Shown in pieces: positions 43,167 through 54,529 of a stretch of DNA of 64,000 bases (its first letter is position 1; each line of letters opens with the position of its first letter). Where the stretch lies: the NCBI GenBank assembly GCA_024734495.1, contig JALMQS010000875.1, forward strand, positions 1 to 64,000. The letters run 5' to 3'. The notes below the pieces were generated by a model. That model did no database searches and was not told where the DNA came from. It saw only the letters and a list, made by a program, of their open reading frames with translations. The position numbers and the translations under genes are program-made. The stretch comes from Forficula auricularia (lineage: Eukaryota > Arthropoda > Insecta > Dermaptera > Forficulidae).

Positions 43167-43282
43167 CAGGGCTTCTTAAACTTTTTTGGTTGGTGACCCC
43201 ATTTTAACCGATAAGTCATTGTTCCCCTATGTTTTGTACACCAAAATTCATTGAGGTCGTGACTTATAATTTAAGAACCCTG
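43167..43282. mobile_element. 116-bp hAT MITE
   Basis: Ends CAGGGCTTCTTAAAC and, in reverse, CAGGGTTCTTAAATTATAAG. Flanks GTCTAAGC (43159-43166) and GTCTAAAG (43283-43290) match at 6 of 8. Contains TTTTTTGGTTGGTGACCCC, typical wording of hAT MITEs. Confidence 0.8.
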
Positions 43283-43646
43283 GTCTAAAGAATAATAAGT
43301 GTGATGAAAGTTTTTTTTCTAATGCACATTAGTTTGAAACAATCTGCTTTTTAACAAAAGAGCAAAATCGCAAAAAAGGACCATTCAGTGAGGTCTCCTA
43401 AAGAAAATTCTTGAAATTTATAAAATGATTAAATTTACCTTGGCCAATTTATTATTTGTGACACATTGAAGCTATTGTTAAAACAGTTTTCAACGGAAAA
43501 CACAGTAGATTATTAGATTACATTTTGAAGAAAAACTGGGAACTTTTTTCAGACTCGATATGCATTCTGTAAATTTTAAATACTTGGTAATTTTTTGTCA
43601 CTGTTTTGAGCTACAAAAATTAAATGCGGCGGCGCAGACTAATAAT

Positions 43647-43685
43647 GTGTTGATGGTGGCGTTGGAAACATATATCCATCAACAC
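43647..43685. repeat. Covarying hairpin, copy 1
   Basis: A 10-bp stem GTGTTGATGG / CCATCAACAC with loop TGGCGTTGGAAACATATAT. Part of a 65-bp direct repeat with 43816-43854, about 169 bp apart. Confidence 0.8.
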
Positions 43686-43815
43686 TTGACAAATTTACGG
43701 GAAACTCAGTAACATCGGGCGACATGACATCAAAGAAATTTTTTAAATGCTGCTTGTATCCCTGTTTTTTATTTCATTAGCTTAGATACAGACCAGGATA
43801 CAAAATGTTGGCAAC

Positions 43816-43854
43816 ATGTTGATGGTGGTGTTGGAAACATATATCCATCAACAT
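43816..43854. repeat. Covarying hairpin, copy 2
   Basis: Stem ATGTTGATGG / CCATCAACAT with loop TGGTGTTGGAAACATATAT. Relative to copy 1, the closing G:C pair has become A:T on both sides together. Confidence 0.8.
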
Positions 43855-44026
43855 TTGACAAGTTGACGGGATACTCTTATTAGTTTCTTAATACCTTCCC
43901 GTTCAATATTTCTATTTTTTCTGAATTCTCTGCATTTTTCTAGAAAAAAATACAAAATCTAACAGTTCTTGGTTTTGAAAATACAAGCGAAGCAGAACGA
44001 ACTTTCAGCGATTTTCTGTTCTTTAG

Positions 44027-44400
44027 TTATCGAAGATATCGGAATACAATCTGTAACACACACAGACAGCTAGATTAAAATTTTGTTTGAAAATGATTTT
44101 TTCACCACGTCTTAGACATTACTAAGCAAAAAAATAATAAAATGAATATTATCGAGTGAATTTAATACTCTAGCCAGTCCATGTCTCAACCCTAGTAGGA
44201 CAATGTTTCAAACTATATAGTCACAATATGGTGCCTATATAGATTTTTAGAAACTATATAGGAACAATGTAGTTACTTTGTTTAGGTTTAAAATAAGAGA
44301 CGTGCAGCTTCAAATTCTTCTTTTTATTTATTTCTCAATTCCCACTAACGTTTCGGCCATTGGTTATGGCCATCTTCAGAGCGGGAATTAGTCAATATTT
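44027..44400. repeat. Segment duplicated across the assembly gap, left copy
   Basis: It matches 44495-44860 with small indels: both begin GTTATCGAAGATATCGGAAT, pass CCACGTCTTAGACATTAC, the MITE end GGACAATGTT, and the ribozyme-like arm. The left copy ends in the gap. Confidence 0.85.
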
Positions 44401-45067
44401 ATATAAAAATTCATTTATTATTATTTTTTTNNNNNNNNNNNNNNNNNNNNNNNNNNNNNNNNNNNNNNNNNNNNNNNNNNNNNNNNNNNNNNNNGTTATC
44501 GAAGATATCGGAATACAATCTGTAACACACGAACAACTAGATTAAAATTTTGTTTTGAAAATGATTTTTTCACCACGTCTTAGACATTACTAAGCAAAAA
44601 AATAATAAAATAGATATTATCAGTGAATTTAATACTCAGTCCATGTCTCAACCCTGATAGGACAATGTTGGAAATAACTTATAGTCACAATATGGTGCCT
44701 ATATAGATTTTTTGAGAAACTATATAGGAACAATGTAGTTACTTTTGTTTAGGTTTAAAATAAGAGACGTGCAGCTTCAAATTCTTCTTTTTTTATTTAT
44801 TTCTCAATTCCACTAACGTTCGGCCATTGGTTATGGCCATCTTCAAATGAATTTTTATATAAATATTGACTAATTCCCGCTCTGAAGATGGCCATAACCA
44901 ATGGCCGAAACGTTAGTGGGAATTGAGAAATAAATAAAAAGAAAAAAGTGAAGCTGCACGTCTCTTATTTTAAACCTAAACAAATAAATTACTACAGCCA
45001 TAAAAAACTCCCTTAATAAAAAAAAAAATAGTTACTATATAGTTTGAAACATTGTCCTACTAGGGAA
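44190..45067. mobile_element. MITE with a ribozyme-like palindrome inside
   Basis: The ends CCCTAGTAGGACAATGTTTC (44192) and GAAACATTGTCCTACTAGGG (45047) are the same family as 22727-22845. Inside, AAATAAGAGACGTGCAGCTT arms surround facing motifs: minus 44379-44344 and plus 44882-44917, each CTGAAGA-T-GGCCAT, loop, ATGGCC-GAAACGTTAGT followed by G. The N gap lies in the middle, so the true length is unknown. Helix II (GGCCAT/ATGGCC) is the strongest in the window, but G at the expected cleavage position argues against activity. Confidence 0.7.
44431..44494. other. Assembly gap (64 N)
   Basis: 64 consecutive N. The 61-codon frame running through it is an artefact. Confidence 1.
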
Positions 45068-45106
45068 AGATCCGATTTTCATAAAATTTACTCACAACAA
45101 TGAACA

Positions 45107-45134
45107 TACCATATATATATATATATATATATAT
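45107..45134. repeat. AT microsatellite
   Basis: A run of about 13 AT dinucleotides, right of the 44.2-45.1-kb element. Confidence 0.9.
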
Positions 45135-46120
45135 ACCCACTCTCTAATATATTTGAAAAAAAATGGAATTGCTTTATGATAATATATTTTTATTTATCTA
45201 TAAAAAAATCCCCTATTATATTAATCCTTTTTATTGAACATAAAAGTATTTGATTTTATGGGGCAATTGACAATATTCTAGTAATTGCAAATAATACCAT
45301 TCTCTTTGCCAATTGATCCTGTTGATTTGCATAAGAATGCTGATTTTACTATTCGATAATTATAGTCCATTATACAAGATGAATTCATAAAACAATTCGA
45401 ATGAATAAATTTGATTTTATAGATCAAAGTTGATATTTCATATTATAAGCTCGTAGCAGAATGGTGCCAAAAATAATTGTTACAATCCAATACTAAAATA
45501 AAATAATTGTTAGTAATATTGAAAATTAATATATTCAATTTGTTTATGAAATATGGCAGATTAATAAAATGTGCAGTGTCCGAAATCTGACATTTTATTT
45601 TTATAAAAATTATATACAACAAAAAGGAAAAGATGATTATTGTTAAATTTAAGAAAAATTGATATAGTCGTTTTCAGATGTTCCACATCAGCATGATCAC
45701 AAAAGTCCTTAAAAGACGGGCTCTAGGGACGCTAAATTCCAGCATCGATTTTGTAAAAATATACATTTTTTTAATCCAAAAGACAAAATAATGTCCAATG
45801 TGGGACACTTTGTGGGACATTTTCGACCTGAGAGAAAAAATCCAAATGTGGGACGTCTGGTGACTTTACCTATATATCTATAAAATTTGCGGAAACCATA
45901 CTGATCCTTGAAAAAGTTGTCGCATTTTCCTTCTGTTTTTGAATTGAATTTTTCTTTGATATTTCAACCGAAAGTCACAAAAAGATTGGATTCTATATTA
46001 TTTTCTAATATCTAATTTTAACGTAAATTAATAGTGAATTACATACAGACTAAATGTGAAAAACCTTGTTTTCAAAATACTTAATAGAACTAATATTATT
46101 ATTTACTAAATTAATTTATA

Positions 46121-46269
46121 GGACAAATGCTAAGATCAGAGATGATTCATCACCTCAGGAGTTGAACCTGAGAACTAACATGCTTTCCGGGCATTCAGAG
46201 GTCAGTTCTCAGGTTATCTCCTGATATCGCAATTTAATAATATTTCTACTAAAATCTTAGAATTTGTCC
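46121..46269. mobile_element. 149-bp palindromic MITE with TA target
   Basis: Ends GGACAAATGCTAAGATC and, in reverse, GGACAAATTCTAAGATT. TA flanks both sides (46119-46120, 46270-46271), as in Tc1/mariner. The arms contain CCTCAGGAG-GAACCTGAGAACT. Confidence 0.75.
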
Positions 46270-46271
46270 TA

Positions 46272-47777
46272 AAAATTGAATCTTTCTCTTTTAATAAACA
46301 TTGGTTTATTTTAACCTGAAGTGATTTTTTGAAAAAGATTTTAACTAAATATTTAAAAAAAAAAAAAGATTCTCAAATTTTTAGTTTTATATTATTATTT
46401 ACATTAAGAAATAACTTGTTCAACCCTTAACTATTTTCTCATTCTAATCATTTAAGCCTCTTTAGAAAGAAAACATGTTTAAACAAAAGAAACAATAAAT
46501 TACACCATTGAATAATTTACAATATAATTGCAGGTAATTTCCTTATTTATTTTTTCAAATTATAATTATTAGTTTGGAATATGATATTTCATTCTTCAAA
46601 CATATCAGATTGAAATATACAAGCTCAGTATATTGTATGCTTTTGATTATCAATTAATGTCAAGCAAAATCTGAAAACGAGCCAGGCGCAGCTTGTATGG
46701 AATTTTCCATTAAAATCAATGTTCTTGTGTGTCTCTAATTTTTTTTATTTTTTATTTTTATATGTAGCTGATAAAAATAAAAAAAAATCACCGTCCACAA
46801 TTAATTAATCGTTAACCACAATTGATGGTCAGTTCGATTGATTGTCTGAAACAGTGATCGTCACAAATCGGTAGAATATGGTTTTACATGTCAATCAACA
46901 ACAGATGTTTACTCTTTAATTTTCATTTAAAAACTTTTTGAAAAATATACCTACTATTATTCGATTTTATTGCTTTTCCTCATGAATATTTTGTTTTGGC
47001 CAAATCCTCTCTTAAGGAGTATAGGCGTTGATTTGGTAAAGCAGTTTTGGGGGTCAGATTGCAAACGGAATAGAAGACTTTGCATACAGACCCCTACATC
47101 TATTTACGTACACACACACACAATGTCAGAGCAGTAGTTCGTGGACTAAATAAAATACAAATTCAAATTTTCTTCTAAATGGAAATTCACACTACAATTT
47201 TAATCGAATTATTGTGGACTCCAAAAAAATAATTATTATTTTTATCATACGATGTGAGATCTTTTTAAAGGAATTAAGATTTTTTAAATTTGTTTTCTTT
47301 TAAAATGACAGCGTAAGAGGGCCTCAAAATGGCCATTTATAGCTGATTTTACTACCAGTCCAATTTCAATCCTTTCTATCTACTTAAATAGTCAGGCTCC
47401 TTGTTATAGATATAGATAATGAAGTTTCTTTTTACTAAAAACAAACATTTTGATATTTTAATTTACTAATTAAAATATCAAAATGTTACTTCATTATAGT
47501 TTTTGAACAGGTAGAATATCTAAGCCTCTAGAGCAGGATTTATCTAACTTTCCACACAAATTTCACCATCACTGCCTAACCCTTTGAAGTACACAAATTT
47601 ATATAATGACCTTTATTAAAAACATTTAATTTAAAACAGAAAAGTTAATATGACTGAAATGTCTAAAATCAATAGTTTACGCGTTAAAAAATATTCCAAT
47701 ATTGTAGATTGAATGGAATTGAATCAATAACAAATGTGTCTCTGATGGGGAGAGACATCGCATAGTCTCGATATAAC
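46272..47777. other. Unassigned AT-rich sequence
   Basis: A short inverted pair AATATCAAAATGTT / AACATTTTGATATT lies at 47447-47490. Otherwise no gene, RNA or repeat end is seen. Confidence 0.45.
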
Positions 47778-48840
47778 AGACCAAAAGAATTATAAATGAG
47801 AAAAAAATCGATCTTATTTTAATCCAACTTGAAGTACAAAGTAACTTTTTAATATAAAAAAAAAATAGCATTTTGATTAAGGATTTTGTAGTTTAAGGGA
47901 AATTGTATGAAAGGATTCAATTTCTTCTCTCCGGGAGCGAACAACAAGAAATGGCAAAAAGTTTTATTTTTTTTCTCATTAGATATTTATTCAAATCTAT
48001 TGAAATTTTATATCTGTGTGTTATTTTCATTTATCTTTTATATCAAATAGGTAATAATTATTAGGAAATTTGCATTTTAAAGGGTAGTTTATTTGAAGTC
48101 TAATTTGAAAAAAAGCTAATAACTCCGTTGAATTTTTTTTTTAAATATGAAATTCATAGATATTATAAAACAATTACTAATTAATAATTTGATTCAATTT
48201 TGAACGAAATCGGTTTAGTACTTTTTGAGAAAATCGTCAAAAACCCCGAAAACCGTCTATGAAAGGCCGTTTTTAGAAAGCATGAGATGCCTTTGAAAAA
48301 AGTTAAATGAAATAAAACATTGACTTGTGACATGGAGGTGGGTTTTAAAATGTTTCTAAAACGGCCTTTCATTGACGGTTTTCGGGGTTTTTGATGATTT
48401 TTTCAAAGACTACTGAATCAATTTCGTTCAAAATTGAATTATTAATAATTATGTGTTTTATAATATCTATTAATTTAATATTAAAAAAAATTTCAACTGG
48501 GTTATTAGCGTTTTTTCAAATTGGACTTCAAATGACCTTCCCTTTAAAAATCAAATTCCCTATTCATTATTTGATATAAAAGATAAATAAAAATAACACA
48601 TATAAGAAATTTCAGTAGATTTGACTAAATATCTAATGAGAAAAAAAATAAAACTGCCATTTCTAGTTGATTCGCTCCCGGAGAGAGGAAGTTGAATCTT
48701 TTCATACAATTTCTTTTAAAATACAAAGTTCTTAATTAAAATGCTATTTTCTTATATAATATACATACTGTGAACCTTCAAATTGATGAAATCGATAAAA
48801 TAAGATCGATTTTTTTCTCATTTATAATTCTTTTGGTCTC
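47778..48840. repeat. 1.06-kb palindrome with about 480-bp arms
   Basis: Left arm 47778-48280 and right arm 48360-48840 mirror each other with moderate divergence. Outer ends ACCAAAAGAATTATAAATGAG, middle CTCTCCGGGAGCG, inner AACCCCGAAAACCGTC...GAAAGGCCGTTTT. The spacer is about 80 bp. Frames at 48181-48372 and 48391-48579 are mirror images of each other, so neither is independent evidence for a gene. Confidence 0.85.
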
Positions 48841-50489
48841 TTTTATCAAGAGGCTGGTTCGCAAGTCACCCGGCATCAGCGAGTCATTTGTTACGATTTT
48901 CTAGCTTTTTACAATTTTCTTAAAAACAATCAATAAATTTCGTTCAAAATTGAATATAATGATTAATAATAATTTTTTTTTTTTTTAAGTTAAATGTTAC
49001 AATAAAATGTTTTAAATTGTTTAAAATGTTGTTCCAAATGATAATAAAAATAAATATTTAAATTAAATTTACCGTGAATTAGCATAATTTTATTTAAAAT
49101 GAAAAAATATTGGTGGGCCAATTGAGATGGGATGGGGCTCGTATATCCCTAACATAGAAAAAGAACGAAGACGGTTCTCGGGGAAATGAGAAGATATGCA
49201 AAATTCATAAATTCATATAGTTAAAAAATTTATACAATCAGAAATGTTATCAAATTATAGCTAAAGTGTTGAATTATAGTACACAAGTTAAAAATGATTC
49301 CGGGTACATGAAAAAGCCCGAAAATTCAATTCTAACAAATATAGGATAAAAATAATATATTTGAAAGCATTAAACTAAAAGATTCAATGCAGTTTTAAGT
49401 AAATCTGATTAATACTCAGTTGTAAAGCGAATGTTGCATTTCCATTGATTTAAGAGCATTGATTGCATTTTAAGCCCAAGAGCCCTCCCCAGCTTGAGCT
49501 CATTAATTATTCATCGGTTCTAAAAAGCAAATACTTTTAATTTACGTTTTTTGATGTTTTTCGAATGTGTTCTGTTCACTCTTTGCATGATCATATGATT
49601 GGAAACCATTTACGGCTCAGGGAAAAAGTAGGGATTAACGAGGTGAGAGAATTTGGTCAAAAAGCAGATTATATTAAATTTGAATGATTTATTTCTTAGT
49701 TAAAATTTGAGAGAAAAAGTGAAATTCATATGTCAAAAGGATCATCTGATGTCTTTTTTCTTAGAATTAATGGTCTCAAATTTTTTGACTCCATTGGGAC
49801 ACATTTGAAGAGACAAAATGTCTCGGCCAGCACATAAAATTTAACGATATTTGTAAATCAAAAAATATAGAAAATAATGTACAAAAATGATATTCTCCTT
49901 ATTTAATAAACAAAAATATCTCAGCCTAATAGTCTTTAGCTAGGGCCATTTAAAATAGAATATTAAACTAGTAGTTAAATAGTAGGTATATTAAACTATC
50001 AAACATTTATTTTAGAATTTAATAAACTTGAATAAATTTAATGTCTTGGTTTTAATAAGTATAATAAACATAAACTATTACGAGAGTTTAAAAAAAAAAT
50101 TCATGGATTAAAAATAAAAAACCTGTGTATATGTTTTGTATGTGCCTTTATCAGGACGACTGAAAATCTCAATAAATAATTTAAACAAAAAGATAGGTAC
50201 TCTGGTTCTGAAATTGGGAGCCCCAAATTTAATAACTTCTCCAAAGTAGAATTTTGGCACCAGGACAATCTTTCTACAACAATTCATCCACTCATGGGTT
50301 GCAAAATTCAGACATATAGAGAGAAAGGAAATTATGATTAAAAATAATTTCAGCTAATAGATTGCTTTTTTTGGCACTCGGGTTCAAATGGAAATATTTA
50401 AAATTTTTAATAAAATGTAACAACAAAGTAGAGCTGAAAAACTTTAATAAAATGAATATATGTATATTTAAATATTGTTTTAGATAATA
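48841..50489. other. Unassigned AT-rich sequence
   Basis: Bases 49765-49850 ('ctcaaattttttgactccattgggacacatttgaagagacaaaatgtc') resemble a hAT MITE start, without a found partner. No gene. Confidence 0.4.
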
Positions 50490-50658
50490 TCTATATCTAC
50501 TTAATAATAATCGGCTTGTGCGATGACGCGAAGTAATTATTTTAATCTTAAAACCCATTAATAGTTTATGAAAAATAAAATTTATTAAAATTAGGAAATT
50601 TAAATTATTAATTTAAAACCCACTACAGAGTCCAGCCGAAGGCGGGCTTCGCAGCTAG
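50490..50658 (+). mobile_element. Very short Helitron
   Basis: It starts TCTATATCTACTTAATAATA after A. It ends with hairpin GCC-GAA-GGCGGGC, then TTCGCAG and CTAG, then T. 169 bp, the shortest of the three. The same terminal hairpin style as 19588-19864. Confidence 0.75.
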
Positions 50659-50737
50659 TTATATAATATATAATAATAGAATAAGACATATAAATATTAA
50701 AAAAAGGAAATATAACTAATACAAAAATTTAATATTT

Positions 50738-51249
50738 GGTACCGGGACATTTCAGCCCCCGACAAAATATCCCCGACAAAATATCCGCGACAAAACATCC
50801 CCCGACAAAATATCCCAAGGACAAAATATCTCCCGACATAATATCTTCTGACAAAATATTCCGCAGTATAAGGGAAAATACAAAAGAGATTAAGTGAGAA
50901 GCTTATAATCATAGTTTTGAATAATATAAACAGACTTTCATATTTTGGCGGCTAATTAGGCGTTTGAAAGTGCTGTTGACTGTCGTGTTTGATTAGGAAA
51001 AAATGGGAGCCCCAAACACACCCCTCCCGACGATTGGCTGGTTCGGTTTTCAATGTGTGTTTGATTAGAAAAAAAATGGGAGCCCGAAACACACCCCGCC
51101 CGGACTAAACTTTCGGAGTCGATTTGCATTACTCATAAGATTCACGAGGGGAAGGGTTATTTTGTCATGAGATATTTTGTCTGAAGGATATTTTGTCGGG
51201 GGATGTTTTGTCGGGGATATTTTGTCGGGGGCTGAAATGTCGCGGAATC
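50738..51249. mobile_element. TIR element built from GACAAAATATCCCC repeats
   Basis: Exact 8-bp duplication TAATATTT on both sides (50730-50737, 51250-51257). The ends GGTACCGGGACATTTCAGCC and, in reverse, GATTCCGCGACATTTCAGCC are followed by seven (left) and five (right, mirrored) short units of GACAAAATATCCCC type, 14-17 bp each. The interior has two direct copies of TTTGATTAG-AAAAAATGGGAG-CCAAACACACCCC. Superfamily not identified. The frame at 50697-50912 translates the repeats and is not a gene. Confidence 0.85.
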
Positions 51250-51257
51250 TAATATTT

Positions 51258-51990
51258 AAAATTTTTATAATTTTTTTAAAGATAAGACTTCATTACAAAA
51301 ATAGCAAGCGATATGGTCCCTGTCTCCACACTTCAGAGGTCAGAGAGTCTTAAGTCCCCTATTCCCCCCGGTTCCAGCGCCTATGCCCTACACATTACAC
51401 TATTTTTAATGAAAAATAAAATTCCAATTATATTTTATTAAAACAAATAAATCTTAAAAGAATTTCTGCCTCCAAATAGAGAAATTCTTTAATCTCTAAA
51501 TCTTTATGTCTTGAATGCTACTGTTTGTCCTCGGCCAATTCCATATTTGTACAATAGATAATAGCATGAAGAAGGTCACATTTTTCTTTGATCGTTAGTC
51601 TTTTTCTCTGGCAAAAAGATGAACAGAAAATAAAATAAAATAAAAAAAAGGCGAGAAATGCGAGTCAGTCGACGGGGGTGGAGCATTAGCACAATGAGGT
51701 CGAGGTCGACGTCCGGGGGTAAAGGGATCCTGAACATGCCAAGTCACTAGAACGAATAGGCTTCCTATTGGCGAAATGAGCTGATTCGATTATTGTGCTT
51801 TTTGGCTTCGATTCGAGAATAAATTAGCTGAGAAAAACGTGGAAATAGCTCTAACGACAATAAAACAAAGAATTAATATGAAAGAAAGTAACAAATAAAA
51901 ATACTATTTTATAAAAATGATAAGAATAAACAACTTACCCAAAAAATCTAACTACTAGTGGTTAATTGGAATCTGTGTGCATTTCTATAT
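51258..51990. other. Unassigned sequence with GC-richer stretch
   Basis: Bases 51660-51830 are GC-richer (AGTCAGTCGACGGGGGTGG...). No frame or repeat end is recognised. Confidence 0.4.
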
Positions 51991-51993
51991 TTC

Positions 51994-52802
51994 AACGAGC
52001 TTTTCGTGCGTGCCTTCGGCACGCCCTCAAAGCTCGGCCCTCCGGGCTGCTGCCCTGGCGGGCGGCGTCTCAGTCCAAAAATTTTATTCCTCTTAAAAAA
52101 CCACACTCCAAATGTATACCTGTAAACTCCCGAAAATACATAGTCTCTTAAAAGTTTCGCCTCATTTTCGTCCTCCCACAGCTACAGAAATGAGGCTCTA
52201 GATATGAATCTGGAAGTATTTTTTTTTCTATAATCTACAGCATTGTGATATTTTTTTGTGTGGAAATAGATTTATTTAAATAAGAGGTATGGTGTGAGGA
52301 GGAGAATTATATTATATCATTTTTGTTAAAATTTGGGATCGATAATCGATATAAGGCTCCAAATATTTAAAAGAGATCAGGTGTTGTTAGTATGACAGGC
52401 TGCTCCCTCCGCAGTATTGCAATGAGAAACTCATATGGGCATGCGTGTCTTAAGTCGTTTAATTTTGTAAAAATCAAAAAATAAGAATAACAAAATTTAG
52501 ATTTTTAAAAAATTATAAAAAAGTGGCAAATTATTAAAAAATAAACAAATAATATATAAATCAAATAAGATGTGATTGATTTCTTTTTCTGTGCGCAAAG
52601 AAAAGCGAATTGAATATTTAATTTTTGAGTGGTGAAGGGGGGGGGGGGGTAATAATTATCAATATATTTAATGTTTCTTAATTTAACTTAGTTTAAATAA
52701 CGATTATATTTCAAATTTGCCGCAAATATACCGATGGCGCTCTCTCTCGGCAGCATTACGTCAGCGTTGCGGCAAATTAATCTAGACAAATATATATAGT
52801 AT
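51994..52802 (-). mobile_element. Helitron-like element with GC hairpin end, copy B
   Basis: Minus strand ends with hairpin GCGTGCC-GAA-GGCACGC, then ACGAAAAGCTCG and TT. The far end (minus-strand start) reads TACTATATATATTTGTCTAG, also in copy C. It contains a 165-bp segment (52285-52450) absent from copy A, which ends where CTTAAGTCGTT resumes. Frame 51966-52151 overlaps the hairpin end and is not a gene. Confidence 0.55.
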
Positions 52803-53383
52803 GTGTGGCCATCTCACATACTCTACTAAAGAATTCTTAAATGTACCCCAGAAGATGAAAAAATCTAAACTTTAAAATGCCAGAGTCCATAAATTTTAAG
52901 AGTTTAAATTTTTCAGAATAAATTAATTAGATCCAATAAAGCTTAGGAAGCCGAATTGTTTCAGGGTGGAAATTCATTACTTAATACAAGTCAATCCTCA
53001 ATTCGGGGGGTCCCGCTATTATTATGAATGATACGGAAATAAGTTTTGAAAAATCTCATATGATGACTTTACGATACAGCTGTCCCCCCTAAGGCGTAAA
53101 GCTCTTAAAGATTAAGTCCGAAATTTGGTCCAAATCAAACAAAGGATTCTTAAAAGCCCTCCCATCTCAATAATTTTTGGTCCGGATTTAAGCAAAATCA
53201 AATTAACTCTTAATATCAATATAAAATATTTAAATATAAAATTTCTTATTGATACCTTAATTTAATTTTTAGCTAGAGCGTACATAATATTCGGTAACAC
53301 CTACCATCATGTACAGATATTTCAACAAAATAATTAATATCTCTTAATATATAAATTTTTCAATGTTCACTTTATGGTACATC

Positions 53384-53549
53384 CGAGGGGTGAACCGCGA
53401 TTGGAATTAGGTGGACACCGTCTTTGGAATTATTTGGAATTACTTTGGAATTCATTAGATAATCTATTGTTATCTATTGTCTTCTACTTGGAAATGAATG
53501 TGGAAGTGGAAGTAGGTGTACATGATTTTAGGTCACGGTTCACCCCTCG
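53384..53549. mobile_element. 166-bp TIR MITE, copy 2
   Basis: Ends CGAGGGGTGAACCGCGATTG and its mirror. Exact 8-bp duplication GGTACATC (53376-53383 and 53550-53557). Very close to 34568-34732, so recently active. Confidence 0.9.
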
Positions 53550-54529
53550 GGTACATCTATAGTAGACTGAAACGCTGTGAATTGGCTCATTTTTTTTTTT
53601 TTATTTTTTATTAAAATTGTTATACTTAGCCGCTTTTGAGATATTTCTAAAACGGGTTTTTCATCCTCGATTACAATACATCACAATACCAATTATTTAC
53701 TAATAGCTCCCATATAACGATTTTCAATAGCTCCCATACAACAATTTGATTTTTTATGATTATCTGTAACTGAAAATTCTGAATAATTTTGGAAAATGAA
53801 AAATATAAGCATTTCGTACCAGAACGTACTTTCTATGAGATACTTGAAGCTGAGATGAATGATTTTTCAGAATTTCTAAACACAAATAAGCAAAAAAAAT
53901 TTAAGAGTCAGGAAGTTTTTCCTCAAATTTCTTGTGATTTCTTCTCAGGGAGCGTTTTGAACTAGAACGCAGAATTTGTCTTAGAGAATAGCAGTTTTTT
54001 TAATACAAACTTGTGCTGAATTTACAGCTCATTAATTAACTGTTAAGAAAACATCCATTTGCATTTTTGATTCATAGAAGTTTTAAGCCTCTAAGCTCTA
54101 AGCCCACAATCTAATCAGTTCTTTGTTTTCGAAACACAAACATTTTGAACTCAGAAGAAACTTTCTCAGTCCTTTCTTTCTTGAAATATAATGGATATCA
54201 TAATCCAGAAAGACGATTTCTAAATAGAATAAACTGCAACGGATCGTTGCTAAACTTTATCCAAAGTCATTTGAAATATTAATATGTTTATTCCTTTAAT
54301 ATTAATCAGATATCACTTGCTATTTGTAGTCCAAGTTGACTTAAATTCAAAAATAGTGACCATTCTATATTAAAGTACTTTAAAATATACTTTTACTAAA
54401 AACTTTATTTAACCTTTTTTGTGGTCGCCAAGATACTTAATTACGATATTAAATTTCTTCAAAATTAGTAAAGTCATTTTTAAGATATTTAGAAAAAACT
54501 AAAAAAGTACTGGAATAAAGTACTAATGT

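Noticed and set aside
44360..44545. Frame crossing the N gap
   Set aside because: It includes undefined residues and lies in a duplicated repeat.
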